Source of the DNA: Streptomyces sp. NA02950
Lineage (GTDB): Bacteria > Actinomycetota > Actinomycetes > Streptomycetales > Streptomycetaceae
Assembly: GCF_013364155.1 (NCBI RefSeq)
Contig: NZ_CP054916.1
Location: forward strand, 1,611,001-1,675,000
DNA: 64,000 nucleotides
Direction: 5' to 3'
The translations under genes and the position numbers were made by a program. This document shows positions 42,803 to 50,782 of the stretch, in pieces (position 1 is the first letter of the stretch; each line of letters begins with the position of its first letter). The notes under the pieces are model-generated. The model worked only from the letters and a program-made list of their open reading frames with translations. It did no database searches and was not told the DNA's origin.

Positions 42803-43488
42803 CAGGCCCCTTTCGCGGTGGTGGCCTCGGCGACGAGTGAGCCGGGGGCCGTGGTGTGTGCTCCGGCGAACAGCCGCGGATGGGCCTGCCGGATCCCGTC
42901 GACCACCAGGTCGTACGGGACGTCGTCGAACTCGCCGCGGTCGGCGAGGAATTCCATGTGGCGGCGGCCCTGTTCGTCGTAGGGGTGGTAGAGGCTGTCG
43001 GCGAGCCCGTCGAACTCCAAGGGGCGGATGCCGTAGAGCTTGCAGAGCAGTTTGTTGAAGACCGGGGTGGCCCTGACCCAGACGCCGTTCAGCCGGACCG
43101 AGGTGAGGCTGTGGAAGCGGAAGACATCGCCGCCGACCAGCTCACGCAGGCGCGGGGAGGCCAGGTGGTTGCGCACATCGGCGTAGACCACCCGGCTGGG
43201 GATGCCGACGGCGCGCACCGCCGTCGCGTAGACGATGGACTTGTGGACGCAGAATCCCGAGCCGCGGTCGATGACGGCCGCGGCGGTCAGGCCCCGGCGG
43301 GACAGATCGGCGTCGTAGACGTCGTAGCGGATGCCGTCCCGCACGGCGTAGTACAGGGCGACGGCCTTCTCCACCTCGCTCGTGGCGTCCGCTCCGGCGA
43401 GGGCGGTCTCGACGAAGCCCTGTACGGCCGGGGTGTCGTGGTTGAGGAACTCGGTGCACTTCCGTGCCGATTCGAGGTGTTCGGTCAT
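42802..43488 (-). CDS. Transglutaminase-like (papain-fold) protein
   Basis: 228 residues. The catalytic Cys sits in RGSGFCVHKSIVYATAVRAV and the His in FRFHSLTSVRLNGVWVRATP; the usual Asp position is Thr (RATP), as in many bacterial members. Such proteins can form amide bonds from carrier-bound thioesters (as in andrimid biosynthesis) or act as proteases. Placed between the dehydrogenase and TrpB-like genes and near a free carrier protein, amide formation from an aminoacyl-carrier is a reasonable idea (inference). ATGA overlap with the upstream gene. Confidence 0.85.
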   Translation of the reverse strand: MTEHLESARKCTEFLNHDTPAVQGFVETALAGADATSEVEKAVALYYAVRDGIRYDVYDADLSRRGLTAAAVIDRGSGFCVHKSIVYATAVRAVGIPSRVVYADVRNHLASPRLRELVGGDVFRFHSLTSVRLNGVWVRATPVFNKLLCKLYGIRPLEFDGLADSLYHPYDEQGRRHMEFLADRGEFDDVPYDLVVDGIRQAHPRLFAGAHTTAPGSLVAEATTAKGA

Positions 43489-44669
43489 GCCGTCCTCTTC
43501 TCTTGTCCGCCGCGGGCGGCGGAGGCCCGGTCCAGCCCCAGGAAGACGGCCAGGCGCTGACGCTGCATCTCCGAGGTCCCCGAGTAGATGGTCCCGGAGA
43601 CCGCGTTCCGCAACTCCTTCTCGATGCCGTACTCGGTGGTGTACCCGGCCCCGCCGAAGATCTGTACGGCCGCCAGCGCGGACCGGACGTTGGCCTCGCT
43701 GACCACCAGCTTGGCGATGGCCAGGTCGGACACCACGCTCTCCCGCGCGGTGAACTTCTCCGCGGTGTCGTAGAGCCACTTGCGGGAGGTCTCCACGTCC
43801 ATCTTCATATCGACGATGCGATGGGACACCGCCTGGTTCGCGCCGATGTGCACCCCGAACTGGGTCCGGGTGCGGGCGTGGTCGACGCACCGCTCCAGGC
43901 GGTGGCACATCTCACCGAGGGTGCCGGAGAAGCCGCACAGGATCTCCCACTTCATCACCTCGTCGAGGATCAGGAAGCCCGAGCCCACCGAGCCCAGCAC
44001 CTGGGAGCGGGCCACCCGGACGCCGTCGAGGAAGACCTCGGACAGCGGGGAGGTGCGCAGCCCCATCTTGCCGACGGGGTTGCCGACGGTGAGGCCGGGG
44101 GTGTCGGTGGGGACGAGAAAGGCGGTGAGGGCGTCCAGGGCGCCCGCGGTGCCGGTGCGCGCGTAGACCACCAGCAGATCGGCGATGGGGCCGTTGCTCA
44201 CAAATGCCTTGCTGCCGCTCAGCAGGAAGTCCTCGCCGTCGGCCACCGCGGTGGTGCGCATCCCCATCACATCCGAGCCGCCGTCCGGTTCGGTGATCGC
44301 GTGTGCGCCGATCAGGGTGCCGGAGCAGATCCCGGGCAGATAGCGCTGCTTGAGCGCCGTGGACCCGAAGCGCTGGAGCGGTACCCCGGTGCTCACGATA
44401 TGGGTGGAGACCGAGAAGGTCAGCCCCGCGTCCCGGCAGCTGTGGCCCAGCCCCTCCAATACGTACATGGTGGTCGGCAGGTCCTGGCCGAGCCCGCCCC
44501 ATTCGGTGGCGAACGGCAGCCCGAACAGGCCCATGTCGCGCAGCCGGGCCCAGCCGTCCCAGGTGAACTCCCCCGCGCCGTCCCGCTCCAGGTGGTCGGC
44601 GCCGATCGCCGCCCCAACCTTCTCGACCGCGGCCCGTAAGGACCGCTGTTCCTCACTCCAGTGCCTCAC
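43485..44669 (-). CDS. Acyl-CoA dehydrogenase-like flavoprotein
   Basis: 394 residues, full acyl-CoA dehydrogenase fold: HAITEPDGGSDVMGMRTTAV (FAD), FVSNGPIADLLVVYA, R-rich helix region and IFGGAGYTTEYGIEKELRNA then GTSEMQRQRLAVFLG (FAD and base loop). In clusters with a free adenylating enzyme and carrier protein, such enzymes oxidise carrier-bound aminoacyl groups, as in prolyl-carrier oxidation to pyrrole. The start is GTG at 44669; codon 11 is TTA (44637-44639). 11 bp after the cupin gene. Confidence 0.9.
   Translation of the reverse strand: MRHWSEEQRSLRAAVEKVGAAIGADHLERDGAGEFTWDGWARLRDMGLFGLPFATEWGGLGQDLPTTMYVLEGLGHSCRDAGLTFSVSTHIVSTGVPLQRFGSTALKQRYLPGICSGTLIGAHAITEPDGGSDVMGMRTTAVADGEDFLLSGSKAFVSNGPIADLLVVYARTGTAGALDALTAFLVPTDTPGLTVGNPVGKMGLRTSPLSEVFLDGVRVARSQVLGSVGSGFLILDEVMKWEILCGFSGTLGEMCHRLERCVDHARTRTQFGVHIGANQAVSHRIVDMKMDVETSRKWLYDTAEKFTARESVVSDLAIAKLVVSEANVRSALAAVQIFGGAGYTTEYGIEKELRNAVSGTIYSGTSEMQRQRLAVFLGLDRASAARGGQEKRTA
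44637..44639 (-). other. TTA codon 11 of the acyl-CoA dehydrogenase-like gene
   Basis: In-frame TTA in QRSLRA. Confidence 0.85.
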
Positions 44670-44680
44670 ACGGACCTCCG

Positions 44681-45058
44681 TCAGTACTGCGAGAACGCGC
44701 CTTCGGCCAGGGTGTGCCGCTCATCGCCCTGGAGTGGCGGGTTGAAGACGCTGATCAGCTCGAGGTCGGTGTCGGGGGCGGCGATCAGGAAGTGGGCGTC
44801 GTGGTCGTTGAGGGCGTAGAGCACCCCGGGCGACAGATCGTGGGTGGCACTGCCGTCGGCCAGCTCGATCCAGCCCCGGCCCCCGATGCAGTAACAGGCT
44901 TCGAGGTGGCGCCGGTACTCCAGCCGGGACTTGGTGCCGGCCCGGACGATGGTGTGGCAGAGCGTGAAGCCCATCCGGTCGGCCTCGAGCAGGAAGCGGT
45001 GACTCAGCCCGTTTCCCCAGTCGACGGTCTTCACCTCGGTCTTCTTACGGACGATCAC
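44681..45058 (-). CDS. Ectoine synthase (EctC)-like cupin without EctA/EctB
   Basis: 125 residues matching EctC along its length: VDWGNGLSHRFLLEADRMGF, HLEACYCIGGRGWIE, GVLYALNDHDAHFL and ELISVFNPPLQGDE. The iron ligands known from EctC (Glu of LEACYCI, Tyr of LYAL, His of HDAHF) are kept. EctC closes N-acetyl-diaminobutyrate into a tetrahydropyrimidine. No ectA, ectB or ectD is nearby, so here it likely catalyses a related cyclodehydration in the product. The start GTG overlaps the carrier-protein stop (GTGA). Confidence 0.88.
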   Translation of the reverse strand: MIVRKKTEVKTVDWGNGLSHRFLLEADRMGFTLCHTIVRAGTKSRLEYRRHLEACYCIGGRGWIELADGSATHDLSPGVLYALNDHDAHFLIAAPDTDLELISVFNPPLQGDERHTLAEGAFSQY

Positions 45059-45330
45059 CTGGTCACCTCTCCATCCGCCGTGACGGTCCTGCGGGCGTAT
45101 TCGATGAACTGCCGTATCGCGGTCACCGAGCGGAAGGACTCCGGGGAGATCTCCAGGTCCTCGATCGGGAGGCGGTAGCGGCCGCGGAGCCAGTCGATGA
45201 GCTGGAGCAGCTGGAGACTGCTCATCACTCCGCTGTCGAACAGATCGAGCGACGGATCCAGGTCTCCGGCGGGTGTGCCGGGCAGATAGGTCGTCACGAT
45301 GTACTCGCTGATCTCGTGTTCCAAGCTCAT
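45055..45330 (-). CDS. Free-standing acyl/peptidyl carrier protein
   Basis: 91 residues, four-helix carrier fold: LPGTPAGDLDPSLDLFDSGV then MSSLQLLQLIDWL. The phosphopantetheine Ser is the second Ser of MSSL; the usual preceding Asp (DSL) is Ser, a known variant in discrete aminoacyl carriers. It lies between the free adenylating enzyme and the cupin, so it probably carries the amino acid those enzymes handle. ATG at 45330; 127 bp separate it from the adenylating gene, where I see nothing else. Confidence 0.85.
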   Translation of the reverse strand: MSLEHEISEYIVTTYLPGTPAGDLDPSLDLFDSGVMSSLQLLQLIDWLRGRYRLPIEDLEISPESFRSVTAIRQFIEYARRTVTADGEVTR

Positions 45331-45457
45331 GGCAGCAGACCCTGGGTGTTGTTCGGCGTGTACGCGGTCGCGCGACGCCGAGGCGGCTCGGATGTCAGTT
45401 CGCTGAGCGTGCCCCGTGGCAGGGCGGGAACGGCCGTGTCCACTCCTGGACAGGGCG

Positions 45458-47011
45458 TCAGGTGAGGGCCGGATCCTTGAGAAGTTCTTCCTTGATCCGG
45501 GCCCGGTCGGCCTTGCCGGTGGGCCCGGTGGGCAGCGGCTCCCGGGTCAGCCGGAAGGTGGGCAGGGCGGCCCGCGCCAGTCCGGCGGAGCAGTGGCCCA
45601 GCAGTCGCAGGCTGGTGAGATCGCTGTCGGGGGCGGTGCGCACCACGGCGCACAGCCGGGTACCGGCGAGGGGGTCGGGAAGGGGCACAACAACGGCGTC
45701 GAGCACCTTCGGATGGCTGAGGATCACTGTCTCGATCTGTTCCAGGTTGACCCGCACTCCGGCGACCTTGACCTGGAAGTCATTGCGGCCGACGAGGGTC
45801 AGCTCGCCGTCGGTCCCGCGGCGCACCAAATCGCCGGTGCGGTACCAGACACGCTCGCCGGTGTCCGTGGCCACGGGGACGAACCGGTCCTCGGTGCCCG
45901 CGGCACCGAGATAGCCCGTGGACTGGAACGGGGTGGTCACCATCAACTCGCCGGTGCCGGGGCCTTCGACGGTCCGCTCACCGTCCCGGAGCTGGACGGT
46001 CACCCCCGGCAGGGGCCGGCCCAGCGGAAGGGTCTCCCGCTCGGCGGCCTCCGCCGCGGGGAAGGAGTGCACCAGGCTGTCGTTGGTCTCCGTGCACCCG
46101 TAGACATTGTGGAAGACCGCCTCGGGGAACAGCGGCGCGAGCTGGGCGCGCAGGCCACGCGGGGTGTGCTCACCGGTCAGCAGCACATGCCGGACACCGG
46201 GGACGGGATCGCCGCCGGAGGCCGCCTGGACCAGCAGCCGGAAGAACATCGGCACGGCCTGGACCACCTGGGGGCGGGTCCGGCGCAGCAGCCGCTCGAG
46301 CTGATGCGGGTTGGTGGCGAGGTCCGGGGCGACGGGGACGACGCGGCCGCCGCCGCGGAGGGTGGCCCAGATGTCCAGCAGGCACAGATCGAAGTTCAGG
46401 GGTGCGTAGTTGAGCACCGTGGTGCCGGGGCCGAGGCCGAAGGTGCCCATGGCCCAGTCGGTGAACCGGCCGAGGGCCTCCCGCCCCAGCGGGACGATCT
46501 TGGGGATACCGGTGGAGCCGGAGGTGGTGAGCAGCAGGCCGGTGCCGGAGGGGAGCGGGGGCGCGGCCTTCGCCGTGGACTCCGCAGACTCGGCGGGCTC
46601 GGCGGCCGGGTCGGCGGGCGCGGGCGTCGCCGAGTACTCCGCGGTGGCGGGCGGGTGTAACGCGAAGGTCCCGCCTCCGTCCGCCTCGTCCGCCGTCGCC
46701 TCGGCCTGGCAGCCGGACCGCAGCAGCAGCGTGGCCAGCACCTCCCGGCCGAGGTCGGGCGAGACCAGGAAAACCGGGCGGCGGGCCCGGAAACAGGCCA
46801 GGGTCATCGCGATCGACGCGGGCGACTTGACGGCCCGTAACGCGATCGGGGCGTCCCGGTGGAGACCGGCGGCGGTGAGTGCGGCACCGGCCCGGCGGGT
46901 CAGCTCCGCCAGCGCCGCATAACTGACGGTGCTCTCCCGCCACCACAACGCCGGTGCGTCCGGCGTCCGTTCCGCGTGATCGAGGACATCACGTGCGATG
47001 CAGTCAGACAT
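45458..47011 (-). CDS. Free-standing amino acid adenylating enzyme
   Basis: 517 residues of the ANL superfamily: LLLTTSGSTGIPKIVP (P-loop A3), NYAPLNFDLCLLDIWATL (the Asp of NFD is placed to bind an alpha-amino group), VYGCTETNDS, WYRTGDLVRR, GRNDFQVKVAGVRVN and PTGPTGKADR (A10 Lys). No carrier or condensation domain is attached. Expected to load an amino acid onto the carrier at 45055-45330; 3-methylaspartate or proline are candidates from context. Codon 58 is TTA (46838-46840). First gene of the minus-strand operon. Confidence 0.9.
   Translation of the reverse strand: MSDCIARDVLDHAERTPDAPALWWRESTVSYAALAELTRRAGAALTAAGLHRDAPIALRAVKSPASIAMTLACFRARRPVFLVSPDLGREVLATLLLRSGCQAEATADEADGGGTFALHPPATAEYSATPAPADPAAEPAESAESTAKAAPPLPSGTGLLLTTSGSTGIPKIVPLGREALGRFTDWAMGTFGLGPGTTVLNYAPLNFDLCLLDIWATLRGGGRVVPVAPDLATNPHQLERLLRRTRPQVVQAVPMFFRLLVQAASGGDPVPGVRHVLLTGEHTPRGLRAQLAPLFPEAVFHNVYGCTETNDSLVHSFPAAEAAERETLPLGRPLPGVTVQLRDGERTVEGPGTGELMVTTPFQSTGYLGAAGTEDRFVPVATDTGERVWYRTGDLVRRGTDGELTLVGRNDFQVKVAGVRVNLEQIETVILSHPKVLDAVVVPLPDPLAGTRLCAVVRTAPDSDLTSLRLLGHCSAGLARAALPTFRLTREPLPTGPTGKADRARIKEELLKDPALT
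46838..46840 (-). other. TTA codon 58 of the adenylating enzyme gene
   Basis: In-frame TTA within PIALRAV. Confidence 0.85.
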
Positions 47012-47154
47012 CTACTCCCCCGTGGTACTTCCCCCGATATACCGTTACCCACTATCACATTCGTCACATTGCATAGTCAACGGACGTATCGCTCGTTTCT
47101 CGGTGATTCTTCTCGCTCCGGACCGGGGCCGCCGCCCCGGCCTGGAGCTCCGCC

Positions 47155-48822
47155 TCACAGGAGCGCGAGGCGGTCGCGCAGGGTGTCCAGGCCCATCGCG
47201 CCCAGCTTCAGCGCTGCGGTGTGGAACGCCTTCTGGTCGAACGCGGCACCCTGGCGGGCGCGTGCGTCGTCGCGGGCGGCCAGCCACTGCCGCTCCCCCA
47301 GCTTGTACGAGGGCGCCTGGCCCGGCCAGCCCAGATAGCGGTCGATCTCGTCGCGCACCTGGTCCTGCTGGGTGATGGTCCGGGTGAGCATGAACTCCAG
47401 CCCGAGTTCGGGGGTCCAGCGCTCGCCCTCGTGGAATCCGGTGCCGACCGGGATGGGCAGTTCCAGATGCATCCCGATGTCGACGATCACCCGTGCGGCC
47501 CGGAAGAGCTGCCCGGCCAGCATGCCCAGCAGATCGCCGTCGTCGTCGAGCCGGCCCAGCTCGCGCATCAGCCGCTCCGCGTACAGCGCCCAGCCCTCGC
47601 TGTAGCCGGAGACATGGGCCATCAGCCGCTGGAAGCGGTTGAGCCGCCCCGACTGGTGGACGGCGGTGGCCACTTGCAGATGGTGGCCGGGAACGCCCTC
47701 GTGGTAGACGGTGGTGACCTCGCGCCAGGTCGGGAAGTCGGTCTGGCCCGGGGGGATCGACCACCACATCCGGCCCGGCCGTGAGAAGTCGTCGGACGGC
47801 CCGGTGTAGTACGCGCCGACGATGCCGCCGGGAGGCGCGATCAGGCACTCCAGCGCCATCAGCGCGTCGGGGATCTCGAAGTGGCTGCCGCGCAGATCGG
47901 CCAGCGCCGCGTCGGACAGCCGCTGCATCCATTCCCGCAGGGCGTCCGCACCGTGCAGCCGGTGGTCCGGGTCGGCGTCGAGGGCGGCCGCGGCCTCGGC
48001 GGGGGTGGCGCCCGGCCCGATCCGGCCGGCGACCTGCTTCAGCTCGGTCTCGATCCGGCAGAACTCCTCCCAGCCCCAGGCATAGGACTCCTTGAGGTCC
48101 AGCTCGGCGCCGGTGAAGAAGCGCAGCCACAGGGCGTAGGCATCCGGGCCCACGGCGTCCCCGGCCGGGGCCGCGGGAGCCAGCTCCTCGCGCAGGAAGC
48201 GGGCCATCCCGGCGAAGGCGGCGGACGCGGCGGCGGCGCCGGCGTCCAGATCGGCGCGGAGCCCGGGCGGCACCTCCGCGGGGGCGACCAGGCCGGCGAA
48301 GTGGCCGTCGGCCCAGGTGTCGCACTGGGCGGCGGTCTTGGTGACCTGGCGCAGCGCGGACACCCGGCCCCCGGCCGCGGCGTGGCGGAGCCCGGCCTCC
48401 AGGTTCGTCATGGCTTCCGGCATCCGGGCCAGCCGGGCGGCGATCAGCGACCAGTCGTCGGGGGTGCGGTTGGGCATCAGGTCGAAGACCAGGCACAGGT
48501 TCTGTACGGGGCTCTCGATGACGTTGAGTTCGGCGCTGTCCAGCCCGGCCTCGTGGATCTCCAGGTCGAGACCCACGCGCTCGGTGAAGACCGCGCGCGC
48601 GGCTGTTTCGGAGTCGTCCCGCGGCGTGGCGGCCCGGATGGCGCGGAGGGTGGCGGCATGGAGCTCGGCACGCGCCCGGTGGCCTTCGGGTGAGTAGTCG
48701 GTGAGCCGGTCGTCATGACCGGGGACACCCAGGTGGGTCGCGGCATTGGGGTCGAGAGCGGCGTAGTCGTCGACATAGCGGTCGCAGAGGGCATGGATGG
48801 GGCCGGAGACCGAATCAGCCAT
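47155..48822 (-). CDS. DUF885 family putative metallopeptidase
   Basis: 555 residues, DUF885. Zinc-protease-like VYHEGVPGHHLQVATA (HExxxGHH), followed by YSEGWALYAERLM with a further Glu, which is typical. No signal peptide. Family role is unproven; carboxypeptidase-like activity is assumed. It lies between the two arms of the cluster, in the same direction as the adenylating gene but 143 bp upstream of it, so it need not be part of that operon. It could be a housekeeping gene flanked by cluster parts or a peptide-processing enzyme. Confidence 0.9.
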   Translation of the reverse strand: MADSVSGPIHALCDRYVDDYAALDPNAATHLGVPGHDDRLTDYSPEGHRARAELHAATLRAIRAATPRDDSETAARAVFTERVGLDLEIHEAGLDSAELNVIESPVQNLCLVFDLMPNRTPDDWSLIAARLARMPEAMTNLEAGLRHAAAGGRVSALRQVTKTAAQCDTWADGHFAGLVAPAEVPPGLRADLDAGAAAASAAFAGMARFLREELAPAAPAGDAVGPDAYALWLRFFTGAELDLKESYAWGWEEFCRIETELKQVAGRIGPGATPAEAAAALDADPDHRLHGADALREWMQRLSDAALADLRGSHFEIPDALMALECLIAPPGGIVGAYYTGPSDDFSRPGRMWWSIPPGQTDFPTWREVTTVYHEGVPGHHLQVATAVHQSGRLNRFQRLMAHVSGYSEGWALYAERLMRELGRLDDDGDLLGMLAGQLFRAARVIVDIGMHLELPIPVGTGFHEGERWTPELGLEFMLTRTITQQDQVRDEIDRYLGWPGQAPSYKLGERQWLAARDDARARQGAAFDQKAFHTAALKLGAMGLDTLRDRLALL

Positions 48823-49360
48823 GGGGCCGACAGTACCTGTTCCGTAGCGGACACGGCGAAAGAGATTCTGCGTGATTCTCAGGTATGGCTCATTCTGTGT
48901 GGTGGCCCGGCTGGTTGACGATCAGTGCGCGGTGCACCCAAGCCGGAGTCTCGGTTCTTCTGTAATGAGGGATTCCGTTTTTACCGACGGAGATTTGGGT
49001 TATGCATTTCAGCCACCGCGGCCGAGTGGGACAGAGTCCGTGGCAGTGCCCTTGATCACTGCACCCAGAGCGCCGAGTTGACGCGTCGAACCACCCGTCA
49101 CGCCCTGACCTCGGCTTTTGGCATGCACATCTTTGACAGACCGCACAACTGGACACTTCCGGTCAATGATGTTGACGAGCGAAGGAACGTATGAGAGAAA
49201 TTTTTTGGCACGCCGATCGTGCGTCAGGGCCGGTTCACGATCCGCGGCACACCCCCCATTCCCGTATCCCGCCCACCCGTCGTGGTGCCTTCGTGCGGGT
49301 AACTCCGGAAGCATTCGAGAGCACATCCGTCTTTCACCCCCCGCGAGCTGGAGTTTTTTG
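48823..49360 (+). promoter_or_regulatory. 538-bp AT-richer divergent region before the right-arm operon
   Basis: This gap separates DUF885 from the enolpyruvyl transferase gene and must hold the promoter of the large right-arm operon. Candidate -35 boxes are TTGACA (49133-49138) and TTGACG (49172-49177), but I see no convincing -10 at the right distance. An ATG at 49191 with GAAGGA before it opens a short frame (MREIFWHADRASGPV) overlapping the next gene; it may be a leader peptide or chance. Confidence 0.45.
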
Positions 49361-50782
49361 GTGCCTGAGGTGCAGGATTTCGACCAGCCCACAACGTTAT
49401 CGGCGGACCTCGTGGTGGACGGCGGCGCACGGACGCCCGGCCACCCGGCCGCGCTCACCGTCGAAGTACCGGGCGACAAGTCGGTGAGCCATCGCGCCCT
49501 GCTGGCCGCGCTGCTCCCCGGGGCACCGTCCCGGCTCACCCTGCGCGGGGCCAACCTCGGTGGCGCCGTCCGTGCGCTGCTGCCCGCCCTGCGCGGGCTG
49601 GGCCTGCGGACGCACACCGACGGCGACACCCTCACGGTGGAGCGCGACGGCGCTCCCGTTCCGCAACCGGTACGCCCCCACCCCACCGTGACCGACTGGC
49701 CGGAGGGGGTGCCGTATCTGGAGACCGGGGGTTCGAGCGCCGCGGCCCGGCTGCTCATCGGACTGCTCGCCGGGACCGGGCGCAGCGCCGTGGTGGACGG
49801 CGACGAGACCCTGCGCCACCGGCCGATGGACTGGTTGGTCACCCCGCTGGTCCAACTCGGCGCGGACATCCGCTACCTGGCGGAGCCGGGGCGTTTGCCG
49901 GCGCTGGTCCGCACACCGGTCCGGCGGCCGGGCGCGGTGGACCTCGCGGTGGGCAGCGCCCAAGCCCGCTCCGGTGTTCTGCTGGCCGCCGTGGCGGCGC
50001 GGCTCGCGGTCGAGATCCGCCATCCGGTGCGCTCCCGGGACCACACCGAGCGGATGCTCTCCGCGTTCGGCGCCCGGCTGACGGAGGGCCCCGGCGCGGT
50101 GGGCTACGACGGCGGTGCGTACACCGTGCCGCCGGTCGTGGACATCCCCGCGGATCCGTCCCTCGCCGCCTATCCGGTGGCCGCTCAGCTGCTCGGCCAC
50201 GGCGGCGGTGAGCTGCGGGTACCGGACGTCTGTCTCAACCCCACCCGCCTCGGCTTCTTCGAGGTGCTGCGCCGGGCCGGCGCGGACCTCGGCTACGAGG
50301 ACACCCGGCCCGGCTCCAGCGGGGAGACGGTGGGCACGATCGTGGCCCGCGGCGGTCTCGACGGGGTCACCGCGGTCCGCGTCGACGACCCCGCCACCCT
50401 GCACACGCTGATCGACGAGGTCCCGCTGCTCGCCCTGGTCGCCGCCCGGCTGCCCGGCACCTCCTGGATCGGCTGCGCCGAGGAGCTGCGGTTCAAGGAG
50501 ACCGACCGGCTGACCACCACCGCGCGGATGGCCTCCGCGTTCGGCGCGCGCGTCGAGGTGGCGGACGACGGACTGCGGGTCACCGGCGGCGCACCGCTGG
50601 CCGCCGGAGAGGTCCCCGGCTTCGAGGACCACCGCATCGCCATGGCCGCCGCCACCCTGGCCATGAGCCTTCCCGGGCGCACCACCGTGCTGGGCGGTGG
50701 CTGCCACCGCACGTCCTTCCCCGACTTCGCCGAGGTGCAACGCGCCGTCGGCGCGGACATCACCGAGGTCGCCACGGTATGA
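49361..50782 (+). CDS. EPSP synthase-like enolpyruvyl transferase, altered active-site loops
   Basis: 473 residues. Many EPSP synthase residues are kept: EVPGDKSVSHR (Lys40, Ser41, Arg45), ETLRHRPM, SAQARSGVLL, SRDHTERML, LNPTRLGFFEVL, LIDEVPLLAL, ELRFKETDRL and DHRIAMAAA. Two loops differ: the usual GNxGTxxR is GGSSAAAR (123-130), and PGDISSAAF is PADPSLAAY. It may make EPSP for the pathway or transfer enolpyruvate to another acceptor, as NikO does to UMP in nikkomycin biosynthesis. The GTG at 49361 has GGAG upstream. Codon 13 is TTA (49397-49399). First gene of the right-arm operon. Confidence 0.88.
   Translation: MPEVQDFDQPTTLSADLVVDGGARTPGHPAALTVEVPGDKSVSHRALLAALLPGAPSRLTLRGANLGGAVRALLPALRGLGLRTHTDGDTLTVERDGAPVPQPVRPHPTVTDWPEGVPYLETGGSSAAARLLIGLLAGTGRSAVVDGDETLRHRPMDWLVTPLVQLGADIRYLAEPGRLPALVRTPVRRPGAVDLAVGSAQARSGVLLAAVAARLAVEIRHPVRSRDHTERMLSAFGARLTEGPGAVGYDGGAYTVPPVVDIPADPSLAAYPVAAQLLGHGGGELRVPDVCLNPTRLGFFEVLRRAGADLGYEDTRPGSSGETVGTIVARGGLDGVTAVRVDDPATLHTLIDEVPLLALVAARLPGTSWIGCAEELRFKETDRLTTTARMASAFGARVEVADDGLRVTGGAPLAAGEVPGFEDHRIAMAAATLAMSLPGRTTVLGGGCHRTSFPDFAEVQRAVGADITEVATV
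49397..49399 (+). other. TTA codon 13 of the enolpyruvyl transferase gene
   Basis: In-frame TTA within QPTTLSA. Confidence 0.85.

Noticed and set aside
45327..45457. Small gene between the adenylating enzyme and the carrier protein
   Set aside because: The only open frame is a Pro/Arg/His-rich shadow of the adenylating gene with no start signal.
28620..47011. Bacilysin/anticapsin-type pathway (ATP-grasp, MFS, aminotransferase, chorismate mutase)
   Set aside because: No prephenate decarboxylase (BacA-like) or BacB-type cupin pair is present in the window, and the other enzymes do not fit that route.
47051..47077. SARP-type direct repeats (TCACATT twice) before the adenylating gene
   Set aside because: The two copies have a 9-bp period, not the 11-bp period of SARP sites, and no -10 is correctly placed. 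Kept only as a note.
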